A stretch of DNA of 64,000 nucleotides, taken from Brienomyrus brachyistius. Lineage: Eukaryota > Chordata > Actinopteri > Osteoglossiformes > Mormyridae. The position numbers were made by a program, and so were the translations under genes. The first letter of the stretch is position 1; each line of letters starts with the position of its first letter. Positions 12,241-23,410 of the stretch are shown here, piece after piece. The notes under the pieces are model-generated. The model was given only the letters and a program-made list of their open reading frames with translations. It ran no database searches and had not been told where the DNA came from. The DNA lies in contig NC_064552.1 in assembly GCF_023856365.1 (NCBI RefSeq), positions 10,203,660 through 10,267,659 on the forward strand, in the 5' to 3' direction.

Positions 12241-15200
12241 GCCTATTCTGCGTGCGTGTGCTTGTTTATGACACGGGCTTGTAGATTTAAGAGCTGTGTG
12301 TGTGTGTGTGTGTTTATCTGAGAACTAGATATTTACCATTTCTGCTGCTAGGACACCGAAGCTTTTGTTTCTTAAACATTCGCGCTAATGCCGAACGAGC
12401 ATGTCCGAAGATTATTGTTGGATTTTTGTGTCACGCGCTATGAACTTTATTAAAAAAGAGAGAAAAAAAGTGGGGAAATATATACACGATCTGACCTTTT
12501 CACGTGTTAATCTAGGTGAGTATTTTAAACGAAGTTTGGACGAGTCCAGCAAACATTAGTATCGATCGACCTGTTTAGTTTCATGTTTTTCGGTAGCACT
12601 GCAAGGCAGTTTACTGTTGAATCGCAGCATCGTCTTTTTAGGAATCGTGTCTAGCGTAATAAGTCTGCGCGTAATAAGGAAGCTGCTTGTGCGACAGGTA
12701 GTCGGAGGAAAACATGTTGCGCATGAGTGTTACTCAACCGGCATGTCGCGACACCCCCCCCCCTTTTTATTTTATAGCAGCTGAATCCAATTCCCACAGC
12801 CCCTCCTCCTATTCAGTTCTTGTCATAATCCTGGATATCCGATGTAATGTACGGTAATACCGTACTGTGCGAAAGTCTTAGGCAGTCAAAGGAAATGTGT
12901 CACGCTATTAATCTGGGTGATAGTTGTATATTTACTCAGGGCAAAAAAAAAAAAAAAAAAGATTAATATTAGAACATATGCAGACTAAGAGTATCACAAT
13001 AAACGGTCAGTTTCTGCTCTTCAAAATGTTATATTGATATGTAGTTCGATGGCCAGATGAACACCAGATTCCAAACTTCATGGGTACCTCAACCCTTCCA
13101 TGTATTTATTATTACTCCAGCTCTGAGTTACTCTGATAACTCAACTCAACCACTCGCAATAATGTGCTTTTATTTTAATAAGTTTGAGTTATTTTATTTT
13201 TTTTTAAACATGAAATACTATATTCAAAGCCTGTATCAGTTTAATACTAGCAGGGGCACAGACAAGGAAGCCAACAGTTAACGTGACTCACGGCAAACAT
13301 TACACGGTTACATTTACAATTAACACAAACACAAGAATATACATTAATTCGCACCACTTGGATAAGCAAGGTACAAAGTGTGTCGGCTGATGCTCCACCC
13401 CACGACGTCACATCGGCCGTTTGTCCACAGCGGGTGGGGTCACCGCGATTTACTTTTGATGTATGCAGCTACCTCTAGCTAGGAGGCAGGTGGTTTTACG
13501 GCATCTGCTGTTGTATATGGACTTTTAAATTCTAGCCCTTGAAAATAAGGTGACCCCAAGTTTTTTAGATGGTGTTGTATTTATTTTTTTTTGGTTAAAA
13601 AAAAGTCATATTCACGCCAGTATGTATAGGAAAACGTCAGGCATATCGCAACACCGCGGTTCACTTGTGCTTTTTGAGCCATCCGGGTGCACTGAGACGG
13701 TTTAGTAATATGCTGTGTACTGTTACACCCCTATTGCATACACATCCATCCATCTTCTAATAGCTTATCTTGTTTGTATGTCGGTTCTTTGCGCTGTGAG
13801 AAATCACGGAGTGGAGATCTGCGTTGATGCTGGGAATACGACACCGGACGCCAGCTTTTAACTTCGTTAGTCTCGTTTGTCTTAATCAACAGGAAATGAA
13901 AATGTACAATGACCTCAACAAAACTGCACATGCCCTGACACTAACCTCTCTGTCCTTGGGAACATGACTCAAGACCACCCAGTTGACCTTACTTACTCCA
14001 ATTAAGGTCAGCTGGGTGTCATTAAATGAGGCACCCGATGCGGATCTGTAATAGATCCCCTTGGGGAGCCAGAAGATCACCGAAAACCAGCCGGTGGCCT
14101 GCCGTCTGCCATCTCGCAGTACAAATGTCCTCTCCTGTAGGACAGCACCTAATAAATACAGGCGCACTTCATTTAACGATTGAGTTCCATTTCTACGACT
14201 AGCCTGTTGATAAGCGAGGAGTCTCCCCTTACTGGTATTTCAAGTGTAAGAATAGAGGTAATCAGCTGTAATATACATTACCTGTGTTTACAGTATGCAA
14301 ACCTAAGTAATCTTTTTTAAAAAAAAATATTTTTTTTAAATCGTGAGTAAAGAAAAGGTCTAACGGAAACTCCAACTTCATTCTTTTGTTTTAATTTGCG
14401 TAACTTGCGTATTACAGAGCACGAAAGTACAATCGGCAAAAATTGTAAAATGATGCAAAGAAATTGAGGGAACTGCAGGAACGAGACCTGAGACTGTGAG
14501 GGTGATTCAAGATGAGATGCTCGGCGCTCAGATGCTGTGCTGTCGTTTCAGCAGCCAAAGTTCTTGTACAGCATACAAAAGACTGGTCAGAGAGCTGGTC
14601 GTAACTCCGGGTAGTCATTAAATTAGCTATTGGTTCAGGAGTGTCTGTATTTGGATAATGTGTTTTTTTAATATATATATTTCAAGAGTTTAAAATGAAT
14701 AAAAGAATAAAACTTGTGAAAATCGATAAATTGTTTAATGGGGGTGTGTTGCTGAGCTTTTCTATGAGCAGTAAAGGCGTCGTCAGTGTTTTGAGCTTTG
14801 CCGTTCAAGGATTTTCATAATCAGATTGAGCTGTTTGGGAAATGGCAGGGCATGAGGAGACTAACCAACAACATTTCGTTTCCTGCTTGCTGCTGTTGAT
14901 CGATTTATTGATTTGGGACCGTCGTCAGCTGGCTGGCTTTGGTTCACATTTTATTGATGACAGCTCCTAAAATTCCAGCCTACGTTCACTTGTTTAGGAG
15001 CTCCATTCTGGCCAGAACTTGGAAGAGTTTGAACTGCTCCGTATTTCTGTAGCGAGTTGGAATAACGAGTAGGTAATGGGTCATTTTAGAAAAAGCTTCA
15101 CAACTGTTTGAATCTGGAAGAAGTTTAGCTTAAATTTGATTATAAGTGTGAAGCTCTTCATTCTGACATGTTCACCATGAGTTCATTTTCTTCTTCCTCT

Positions 15201-17039
15201 AGCTCGTAGTAATACGATGCGATTCTTCTGGTAGGATGCAAGAAATAGTTGACACATGAGTAAGTCAGAAGCCACTAAATGCTTTCTTGTGCCAAAAAGG
15301 CCCTCTGACATCTGTTATCTGCAGCACGCCTCAAATGATGTCAGCCTCCGGTGAATGAGTACATTTTCAACATTCTTTTGCTGACTAATATCCCTGCCCT
15401 CCTGGAGATGTCATACCTAGCAGTGTTGGATTCCTGGAAGAAATGGATCCGTCTTTTACGATGTGAACACTTACTGTGTGCGTCAGACCGTTCAAGGCTG
15501 TTGATAAGGTGATCTCTCGGTCACCGAGATTAGCCTATTTGAATCACATTTATCGTGGACCCAGATTGTAGGCTTCCCAGGCTGCCCCTGATGTACGTTT
15601 GGTGTGGGAACTTGCCCGATAAAGTAAATACTCCACTCCAAATATTGTCTCATGCTAGTTTTTACGGTTTCCAGGTGGGCACATACTGTTTCTGTAGTGG
15701 AAAAAAATATATATATTAAAGAAAAAAGACTAAAGAATGATAATGCGTTTTGGGAGATTTTCACTGAAAGCTGAGAAAGTAAGTTGTAAATTTTAATGTA
15801 AAAAAAAATGGTGGTACCCTCGATTTTTAAACAGCGTAACATTAGTGTTTCTGTATAGGGCCATAACGTTTCAGATATTTAGGTCGTCAGTCTCAGAGGT
15901 GTGTTTTCCGTTCTACTCCGTGGTTGAGCAGTAGTGATGAGAGTTACGACACGGGTCAAAGGTACAGTTCAAATTGCATACGTGGGCCGAAATCTGAATC
16001 TCTCTTGACTGGCATGACTTGCAGAAACGTCTAAACACTTGCTGAAGTGCCTTTGGCTGCGTGTGCCGACCGCCGCAAAAGAAATCAAAAGGTCGGTTAC
16101 ACTTTGTGTAAATTCTGAGGAGTGCTTCTCCTGACACAGCCTGTAATAATAGGGTTTGCCTAGTAATTGTGTAATGAGCTTCTGACTTGATTCTGCTCTT
16201 CAAAAATAAAGCGTTGTATAAAGTACCTTAAGCCGTTATTCTGCAAACGGACATTTATACAATTATGTGAGATTGATGACCTATTTTCAGACGATAATCT
16301 CTTTGTCCCGATTTTAAATGTAAGATTATTCTCCAGAGTCGGCCTAAGTACAAACCTTTAGTGCAGTGGTTCTCAAACTCGGTCCTCAGGCCCCACTGCC
16401 CTGCTTGTTTTCCAGCTATCCCTGCCCTACACACTGCTGATTTACCTGGATCAGGTGTGTTCAGTCAATCAGAAGCTGAAAGACAAGTTAAAACTAGGGA
16501 GGTCTTCCACATAATAGATATTTAAGTTGTAAATTATACATTTTTATATATATATACACGTGTGTGTGTGTTACATAATATTTGAGAGAACCGGTTAAGT
16601 TCAGTTCCAGTACTGGGGAAAATATACGCGAATGATTTCCTTCTCCTACCGTCGCTGTTGTTGATACATCCAGCTTCACAAGGCTTTTGTGTCGTGCTTT
16701 AAATATTAACTGCCATGTTTTAGTCATTGATCGTGCCCCATAGCCTGCGGACCTTACATTTACCACACGGTTTAAAAGCTGGTTCTGTGTGTACATTAAA
16801 AATTCTCGTTTCGTGTCTTCATACTGCGGTAAGGAACCTTTAATTAAATCATGGATATACTTTGGTGACTGATTTAAGCGTCGCATTTACTTTTATTATG
16901 AGTTTAAAACTTTTAGGAAGTTGAAAACAGTTGGAGAACGAAGTGTGTTGAGCTTTGCGTGTAGTGACGTTTAATATGCCCCGATAGGGATCCGTAAAGC
17001 CGTTTTTTAAAAAATAAAACATTTGGTGGCGGCCGGCTC
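12241..17039. other. Probable SGMS1 5' intron, no coding exon seen
   Basis: AT-rich DNA lying between two candidate first exons. It contains another copy of the CTGTGCGAAAGTCTTAGGC end motif (12861-12905), a short reverse GGATGGATG SINE tail near 13741-13765 and a half-MITE at 16364-16495. No conserved coding exon is recognised. Confidence 0.4.
16364..16495. mobile_element. MITE-like fragment
   Basis: Starts GTGCAGTGGTTCTCAAACTCGG and runs through GGTCCTCAGGCCCCACTGCCC to GATCAGGTGTGTTCAGTCAATC. The opening resembles the family of fish elements beginning with (A)GTGGTTCTCAA(A/C)C(T)CGGTCCT. Only one end is clear. Confidence 0.45.
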
Positions 17040-17570
17040 TACCTCAGCCCCCACCCGGACGCCACGCCCCGGTTTCAAGCTGCTTCGATCACGGACACTG
17101 AACCCTGCATCCGTCCGATCTGCGCGGCTGCTTGCGGCTTGTGCGGTGGCTTGCTAGAAAGCGGCTAGGCGCCGGGATCGCGTTATCTGCGCCATCAAGT
17201 CGGTATAGCGGATCGTAGCTCGCTTTTAACGGGAGGAATGTTGGTTTTAGGATGGGCGCGCCTTTTCCAGCCTCTCGGGATTAAATACACTTGAATCTGG
17301 GTTGCCCGCCCCGACTTGGTTTGCGGTGTGTCACTGGGTTTCCACACACCCACACCCACACGCGCACCAATATCCGGGGGATCCGCTACAAGGTTTTTTC
17401 CTCCGTCGCAATCAGTCGATCGGTCGCTTTGCCTGTTACTTTGTCGGCTTTTAGGCTTTTACTGATAAACAGTGGCAGTAATACTAGCGGGATTTAAAGT
17501 TGCTTATAAATACTGAACGAGAGTAAGTGTTAAACTCGGCTCGCCGCTGCGGTGACGGCCGGTACGTGAA
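17040..17570 (+). promoter_or_regulatory. SGMS1: Candidate proximal promoter/first exon of SGMS1
   Basis: The densest CpG region upstream of the SGMS1 coding exons (for example CCACCCGGACGCCACGCCCC near 17053 and GGCTAGGCGCCGGGATCGCG near 17164). Two good donors lie at its 3' side: GAACGAGA|GTAAGT near 17523 and GGCCG|GTACGT near 17561. It sits about 0.5 kb before the acceptor of the first coding exon (18066/18067), so an untranslated exon spliced to that acceptor is the simplest reading. Transcription start is not directly visible. Confidence 0.5.
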
Positions 17571-18330
17571 GCGTTTGAATGTCTGCGGTCAGAGAAGATG
17601 GTGATCGCCTCACCATCAAACCGAGGAACTCCTCGGAGCCGCCGTCTCCACCATTAGAAACAGAACGGCTCCAAAGTACTGCCAAGCATAACTGCTTGTG
17701 CAAATACTACTGTCGCGGAAAGACGTTCTCGAACGTTCAGTCCTGCGTCTCTCTAATGTGGTTCATGAGTGGCTCGATTTATTCGCTAGATTTTTGAAGA
17801 TTATCTATATATTGAAAGGCATGTTTTGGCTGGGCTTGAAGGCATTGAAGATTGTAGTTAATCGGGTGTTGAACTTTTTTTTTTTTCTTTATGTGCCATA
17901 TGTACTAGTAGAAGCAGAGACATTTTGACAAATATTTCATAAATATATTGGATTTTATACCTCTCATCTTACCTATATACCAGAGTCTCGTTGAAAAGTA
18001 AGAGTGAAGTTTGGTGCCAGGCTTGTAACAAAAAACCCAAACTAACCAATTTCTTTTGCTTTTTAGGGAATAGGATTCCATCCTGAGATGTGGCAAAATG
18101 AAGTGAAAGTATTTTGAAATGAGCATTACATGAAACTGGAGTGGGTTAAGCTTTCTGGTGACTGAAGCTGCTCTTGTTCCGTTGTGAGAGACTGGCCTGT
18201 CCAGGTGTTCAAACCAATGTCCTTGATACAAAACAAGCACTTCCTGGGCAGGACTGCGTGCACCGTATGCCAACCAAGACGCACCTGCTCTCCCGCTTGC
18301 CCTCCGTGTTAAACCCAGCCTGAGACTGAG

Positions 18331-18917
18331 ATGAACGGACTGGATCAGTGGCCCGAGAAGGATGTGACCACGTGGCTTAAGGAGCAGGGCTTGGTGGAGT
18401 ACTCCAACCAGAACTGGAACGGATACAAACTCCTGCGTCTCGAGAAAGTGGACTTCCTCAAACCTCCTCTGTCGCTCGTCACCTCCGATGGTGGGCAACA
18501 GCTCCTGGACATGATCGAGACGCTGAAGATCGAGCATCATATCGAGGCTCACAAGAATGGGCACGCCAACGGGCACGCTGTGCCGCTGGGCGGCAAGGCC
18601 AGGGGGAACGGCACCATCAACGGCTTCCGCAAGGAGATGGTGCAGATTACCATGCCGGAACCAGAGAGGACACAGTACCCTGTGGAATGGGCCAAGACGG
18701 GCATGGCCTTCGGGTACGCACTCTGCTGCTTCGTCTTCACCACGGTCATGATCTCGGTGGTCCATGAACGTGTCCCTGCCAAGGAGAACACCCCTCCGCT
18801 GCCGGACAAGTTTTTTGACCTATTTAACAGGGTCGAATGGGCGTTCTCCATCTGCGAGATCAATGGGATGGTGCTGGTCGGCTTGTGGTTCCTGCAGTGG
18901 CTGCTCCTCAAACATAA
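18331..18917 (+). CDS. SGMS1: SGMS1 coding exon 1 (SAM domain, first TM)
   Basis: Encodes residues 1-195 plus two bases, ending CTCAAACATAA before GTACGT. The exon probably begins at the acceptor TTTTTAG|GG (18067), which gives 264 nt of 5' UTR. It covers the SAM domain, the glycine/asparagine-rich linker and the first membrane segment (FGYALCCFVFTTVMISVV). The SAM half is diverged from mammals while LLDMIETLK and AHKNGHANGH are kept. Confidence 0.95.
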
Positions 18918-21900
18918 GTACGTACGTTGCCATCAACGCCATGCCAATGAGGGTTAGAGGGCCATTACAAGCCAATGGTTGTCAGGAGCACAGAGAACCA
19001 TTTGTCCCCCAAATAAGCCCCTCATCTTTTCCCCTCTAGATCCATCGTCGGCCGGAGATTCTTCTTCATCGTCGGCACGCTCTACCTGTACAGGTGCATC
19101 ACCATGTATATCACTACTTTACCCGTACCAGGAATGCACTTCAAGTGTTCTCCTAAGGTATGACGTCGTTATTTCTATACCCAGTTGATCTCCATGGTCA
19201 CCCTGGTCATTTAGCTAACCTAAAGCCAGCAGCTGGAAGTTGCATTTGGTGTTCATGGTCACGTCAGTTATTAGAATGTTCAGTTTGAATGCAGGAGGTA
19301 AAATGGTAACCGGCCTCCTTGTGGCCTGGGGTTTGGTCGTCCATGCTGATAGAAATGCATTTTTTTTCCATTTAAGTGTAGAATCCCCATATTTTTGTCG
19401 TCAAATGCTGTTACTGGTCTTGTTATAAAAGTAAAGCTTTTTTTTTTTTTTTTTATGAGTTTCAAAGCGTATATTAATCCTTTCGTTATGTAATTGTTCT
19501 GAGCCTGAAGATGATTTTTGCTTGTTTTAGCCTTTTGTGTGGTTACTGTAGAACCAAAGTTTATTTTACTTATGGAAGTAAGGTATTATTTATGACTCCC
19601 CATGTTTACCAGTGTGCATTGTTGTGCCTCTTATGTAAGACATTTAACGTACATGAACTTGAAATGTACTAATAAGACCCAACAATTTCCATCTGTCTTG
19701 GTCGCTTGAGCCTGCTGGATCTAGGTTTGTTCTAATGTGACAACAGGAGTGTGTGCTCAGTCTGTCTAATACTGTGACCTTAGTGTCCAGTGTTCCCGTG
19801 ATTTGCAGCCATCTGTCAGTTATATGACTTGTCATCGTCTTCCTTTAATACAGTCCTGTGTATGGGTCTAACAATAGTAAGGGTTTCATCCCCGTGAGGT
19901 TCTGATGCAGAGCCGTTATATTGAGCATGTCACTAATGAGATGGTTTTATGGCCGTCGCCTCTTTCGTCCTTGTTTTGCGTTCCGGCATCACAAACTGCA
20001 AGTTCCAAGACTTGAGCGCTTGCGGTTTTTTTCCTTTCCGTTCCTGCTCCAGAACATAAAACCGTTCCATTGAATCACTTTTCAGGAACGTGTGTGCATG
20101 CGGGGGGGGGGGGGGGGGGTTAGTGGTGCTTACAGAGTATGCCCACTTTGCTTGAATGATTCCTTTCCCCTTGGGGAGGGATGGGTTGGGGGACATGGAT
20201 TCGGAGAGACGAATATAAAGTGCTACTGACGTCCGCCCGTTGGGTCGTAAAAGTATAAGAATTTGGAGATGTTCTCCGACGAAGTGGTATCATCGGTTTC
20301 AAGCGGTACAGCTGCCGGTTGGACTTGCTGTTCCCCCGGCTGTCTCGAGCCGCGTAACACGTGAGAAGTGGCGCCGCCATCTTGGCGCACTCCTTTAGCG
20401 CCGTGCTGATTCTGAGTCACAAGGCGGGGTGTGTTCGCTGGCCATGTTCATGCTACACGTCAGGTCAGCTGGCACACAGGCGTGCTCGGATATCGCAGTT
20501 TAAAAAATGTTTTTTGTTCCCCGGCTTCAGTTTGTCATCAAAGATTGCAAACACCCCCCCGCCCACACACACACACACGCTGATGTGTGAATTTACCCTC
20601 GCCTGTGATCACATTTGACCTGCAGCTCTGATGCATGCAACAGATATCGGGAGCTGCTTGCAAGGCTACCTGCGCTGCCTATGGTGCAGTTCACTCGTCA
20701 GGCTATAATTAGTAACGATTAAGCAAGTGATCGCAATGAGATTAATTCTCGAAACTGAACTTTTAACCTAGCGGTGTCATGTTAAAAGCGTCCTAGTCGT
20801 GGGTTACCTGCGCATGAGAGAGAGAAACGTATTCATCATTATTTATCATTAATGTGTGTGTGTATTTTATAGTCGGCACCTTTAAATATGACACTTCTGT
20901 TTGTTTTCTGGCCGTGCGTGTTTATAATCTTTACATTGTGGGCACCAGTTTTTCATAATTCGATTTTCATAATTCCATGACTGTAATCGAAAAATTAGAA
21001 ATGGCAAAAGTGTTTTGTTTTTGGTTACTTATGTTTTAAGGTTTGGACTGGGTAGGCGTTAAGGTTGGCATACTTAGGGTTAGGGTTTTTCCCCCATAGA
21101 ACTGAATGGACATCCCCACAAAAGATATAAGTGTGTGTGTGTGTGCGCAGTTTCCCACCCCTCTTTGTCAGAATTCCTGACATGCCAGTTTAATATTTCA
21201 GCCAGAGCTTGCGGCTATCCGCTCCTCAGCTGTCGGGCTAATTGGGACGCTACGCATTTCTCTTGCAGCTGTTTGGGGACTGGGAATCCCAGATGCGGCG
21301 GGTGATGAAGATGATTGCGGGCGGCGGGCTGTCCATCACAGGCTCCCACACCATGTGTGGGGACTATCTATACAGTGGCCACACTGTCATGTTAACACTC
21401 ACCTATCTCTTTATCAAAGAGTGTAAGTATCACAGTGCCCATGTGACCTTAATGTTTCAGACTGGAGCAGCCTACTGCGTAATTTGAACGCTACCGACTC
21501 GGCAGTGACACCTTGTGGACATGTTGCAACCTGCACAACACCCTTTGGCAGAAGTGTAAATAATTGTCTGAATAATCATTGTGAGGAAGACCGTTTTGGT
21601 AAAGCATGCCACATTGACTTGTTGTGTTCATCTGCATCTTAGATTCTCCTAAAAGATTCTGGTGGTACCATTGGATCTGCTGGACTCTCAGTGTTGTGGG
21701 AATTTTCTGCATTCTTCTCGCGCATGACCACTACACTGTGGATGTAGTGGTAGCATATTACATCACTACACGTCTGTTCTGGTGGTATCACACCATGGCC
21801 AATCAGGAAGTAAGTCTCGCCGTCGCGTGTGCTTGAGCCTTATCTCAGGCTGCGTGTTTTTTTTTTTTTTGTTTTTTATTTTTTATGTAATTTCCTCCAT

Positions 21901-23410
21901 TTTTCGTATTTACACCGATGACCACACAATTAGCAGATGTGCCAAGGGCCTGATGCAAGTTTTGTTTAATCCTTCACTTCTTCAGTTCGGTGGTGATTTA
22001 TGCATCACACACATTTGATCACGAACACCGGATTGCAAAAATATGCACTTTGCACTGTACATGACCTTTCTGATTAAGTTGCAGCATATAATGCAGATGA
22101 TTAATCTTGAGGTTATCAAAGGTTTGCAGGAACATGTTTGGTGCTCTCAGGTCTTAAATTCTTTTGAGTGCTGTCATGACACGAGTTTAACGTTGACGTT
22201 CAGATTAGTCAAAATGGTAATTATTGGATTATTTTTTTCTTCTGTGAAATGCGTAACTGACTTTGTATGAAAAGGCAAACTGAACTGTAATCAGAACTGC
22301 TGGCTTGTAGCTGTTTGATCATTCAGATGTTGGTCTGCAGTTAGTTACATCACATTGTAACTGTAGTAAATCACCTTTATACTCCAGCAGTAGATCCAGT
22401 GCCAGCCGAGCTGAAGTAGCCAGTAATTCATGTTGCAACAGGACAAAATTTGCTTGCAGCTTAGTTACAGTATCGGCAACACAAACATTTACTACCAATT
22501 AAATAGAAAGAGTGTCTGTGTGTTTGCGTGGACTTGCATATCTTACATTGTGTCCCCACGATGTGATGAAAACAACCTATTTTGACCTTGTGGGGATATT
22601 TTTTCCGGTACCCGCAGGGGGTAATTCAGTGTTCTAAAAACTCTGACTGCAATCAAAGAAGTTGCAATGCCAAATGTTGCATTTTGTTTGGTTATTTGTG
22701 GTTAAGGTTAGGGCTGGGTAGCTGTTGAGGATGTCATAGTTGGGAGTAGGGTTGTGCCCATAGAAATGGAGAAGTGCCCATAAAGATAGAGGTGCTGTGC
22801 TGTGACGCATGCAGGCTTAGGTTCTTGCTTGCAGTCCCAGTCACAGCAAATCAACCGGGGGTGGGTTGGAGTGCTGATTATGGAGTTGGGAGACTCTGCA
22901 TATCCTATAATGTATCACTGGACCTCCCCATACTGAAAAATAACAAAATGCTGTGTCCTGTATCAATCCAAGAAAATGCTAAAATCTGTCTCCCCCCCCC
23001 CAATTCTGGTTCTAATTAAAATGTGGGCTGAGTTATTGACGTACAGGCTGGGCTATACTGGTGAACAAGCACCAGGCAGACGATTAACTGTTTTAACTAG
23101 TAATTAAGTAAACTACGTAAACTTCTGCCTGTGTCAGAATCCAAACGCTGCGATGTAGCAAATAACGCTTCTCATATTCCATCTGAGTGTTGTGGGTGTG
23201 GGTCTGTCCTGACTCTATTACTCTTTATCTATACAGGCGTTGAAAAAACCGTCGATGGGCAACTTTTTCTCACGCGTCTGGTGGTACCGGTTCTTCCAGT
23301 ACTTGGAGGAGAACGTACGTGGCATCGTGCCCCGAAAGTACCATCTGCCCATCGCCTGGCACCAGCTGCCGTGGAGCCACGTGAAGTACAGCAGACTGGA
23401 AACGCAATGA
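18331..23410 (+). CDS. SGMS1: Sphingomyelin synthase 1 (whole coding span)
   Basis: Five coding exons (18331-18917, 19040-19157, 21269-21422, 21643-21809, 23237-23410) join in phase to 1,200 nt, 399 residues plus stop; mammalian SGMS1 is 413. It transfers phosphocholine from phosphatidylcholine to ceramide, making sphingomyelin and diacylglycerol in the Golgi membrane. The N-terminal ~70 residues form a SAM domain (WPEKDVTTWLKEQGL), which separates SGMS1 from SGMS2. Then come a KNGHANGH linker and six membrane segments. The lipid-phosphatase-type catalytic motifs are complete: CGDYLYSGHT (His273) and HYTVDVVVAYY (His316, Asp320), corresponding to the human H285/H328/D332 triad by spacing. The start has GAG before ATG (purine at -3) and matches the family N-terminus in length. 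All introns are GT-AG. The ceramide-consuming ASAH2 lies 3.9 kb downstream on the same strand. Confidence 0.97.
19040..19157 (+). CDS. SGMS1: SGMS1 coding exon 2
   Basis: 118 nt between TCTAG and GTATGA. It completes a split Lys codon and reads SIVGRRFFFIVGTLYLYRC then ITMYITTLPVPGMHFKCSPK, the second to third membrane region of the family. Confidence 0.96.
20880..21145. repeat. Dispersed repeat copy 1 (SGMS1 intron 2)
   Basis: Holds GGTTACTTATGTTTTAAGGTTTGGACTGGGTAGGCGTTAAGG..., AGGGTTAGGGTT, CCCATAGAA, TGGACATCCCCACAAA and a trailing GT repeat. A second copy with the same order of words lies at 22545-22795, so this is an interspersed repeat and not unique sequence. Confidence 0.5.
21269..21422 (+). 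CDS. SGMS1: SGMS1 coding exon 3 (catalytic D3 motif)
   Basis: 154 nt between CTTGCAG and GTAAGT. It carries the CGDYLYSGHT motif with the first catalytic His (273) and the run MLTLTYLFIKE. It ends inside a Tyr codon. Confidence 0.97.
21643..21809 (+). CDS. SGMS1: SGMS1 coding exon 4 (catalytic D4 motif)
   Basis: 167 nt between ATCTTAG and GTAAGT. It contains WWYHWICW and HDHYTVDVVVAYYITTRLF with catalytic His316 and Asp320, the most conserved block of the enzyme. Confidence 0.97.
22545..22795. repeat. Dispersed repeat copy 2 (SGMS1 intron 4)
   Basis: Shares with 20880-21145 the words TTTGGTTATTTGTGGTTAAGG, GGGCTGGGTAGCTGTTGAGG, AGGGTTGTGCCCATAGAA and TGTCCCCAC. The family is common in fish introns as I remember it; the name is not certain. 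Confidence 0.5.
23237..23410 (+). CDS. SGMS1: SGMS1 coding exon 5 (C-terminal tail)
   Basis: 174 nt after ATACAG, ending with TGA at 23408-23410. It reads FFSRVWWYRFFQYLEENV, then GIVPRKYHLPIAWHQLPW and a C-terminus VKYSRLETQ close to the mammalian VKYSRLVNDT. This is the cytosolic tail. Confidence 0.96.
   Translation, partial: ALKKPSMGNFFSRVWWYRFFQYLEENVRGIVPRKYHLPIAWHQLPWSHVKYSRLETQ

Noticed and set aside
17905..18765. 286-codon open frame on the minus strand
   Set aside because: It is antisense to SGMS1 coding exon 1 and its UTR; the GC-rich exon leaves the opposite strand open. No similarity, no own splice or start evidence.
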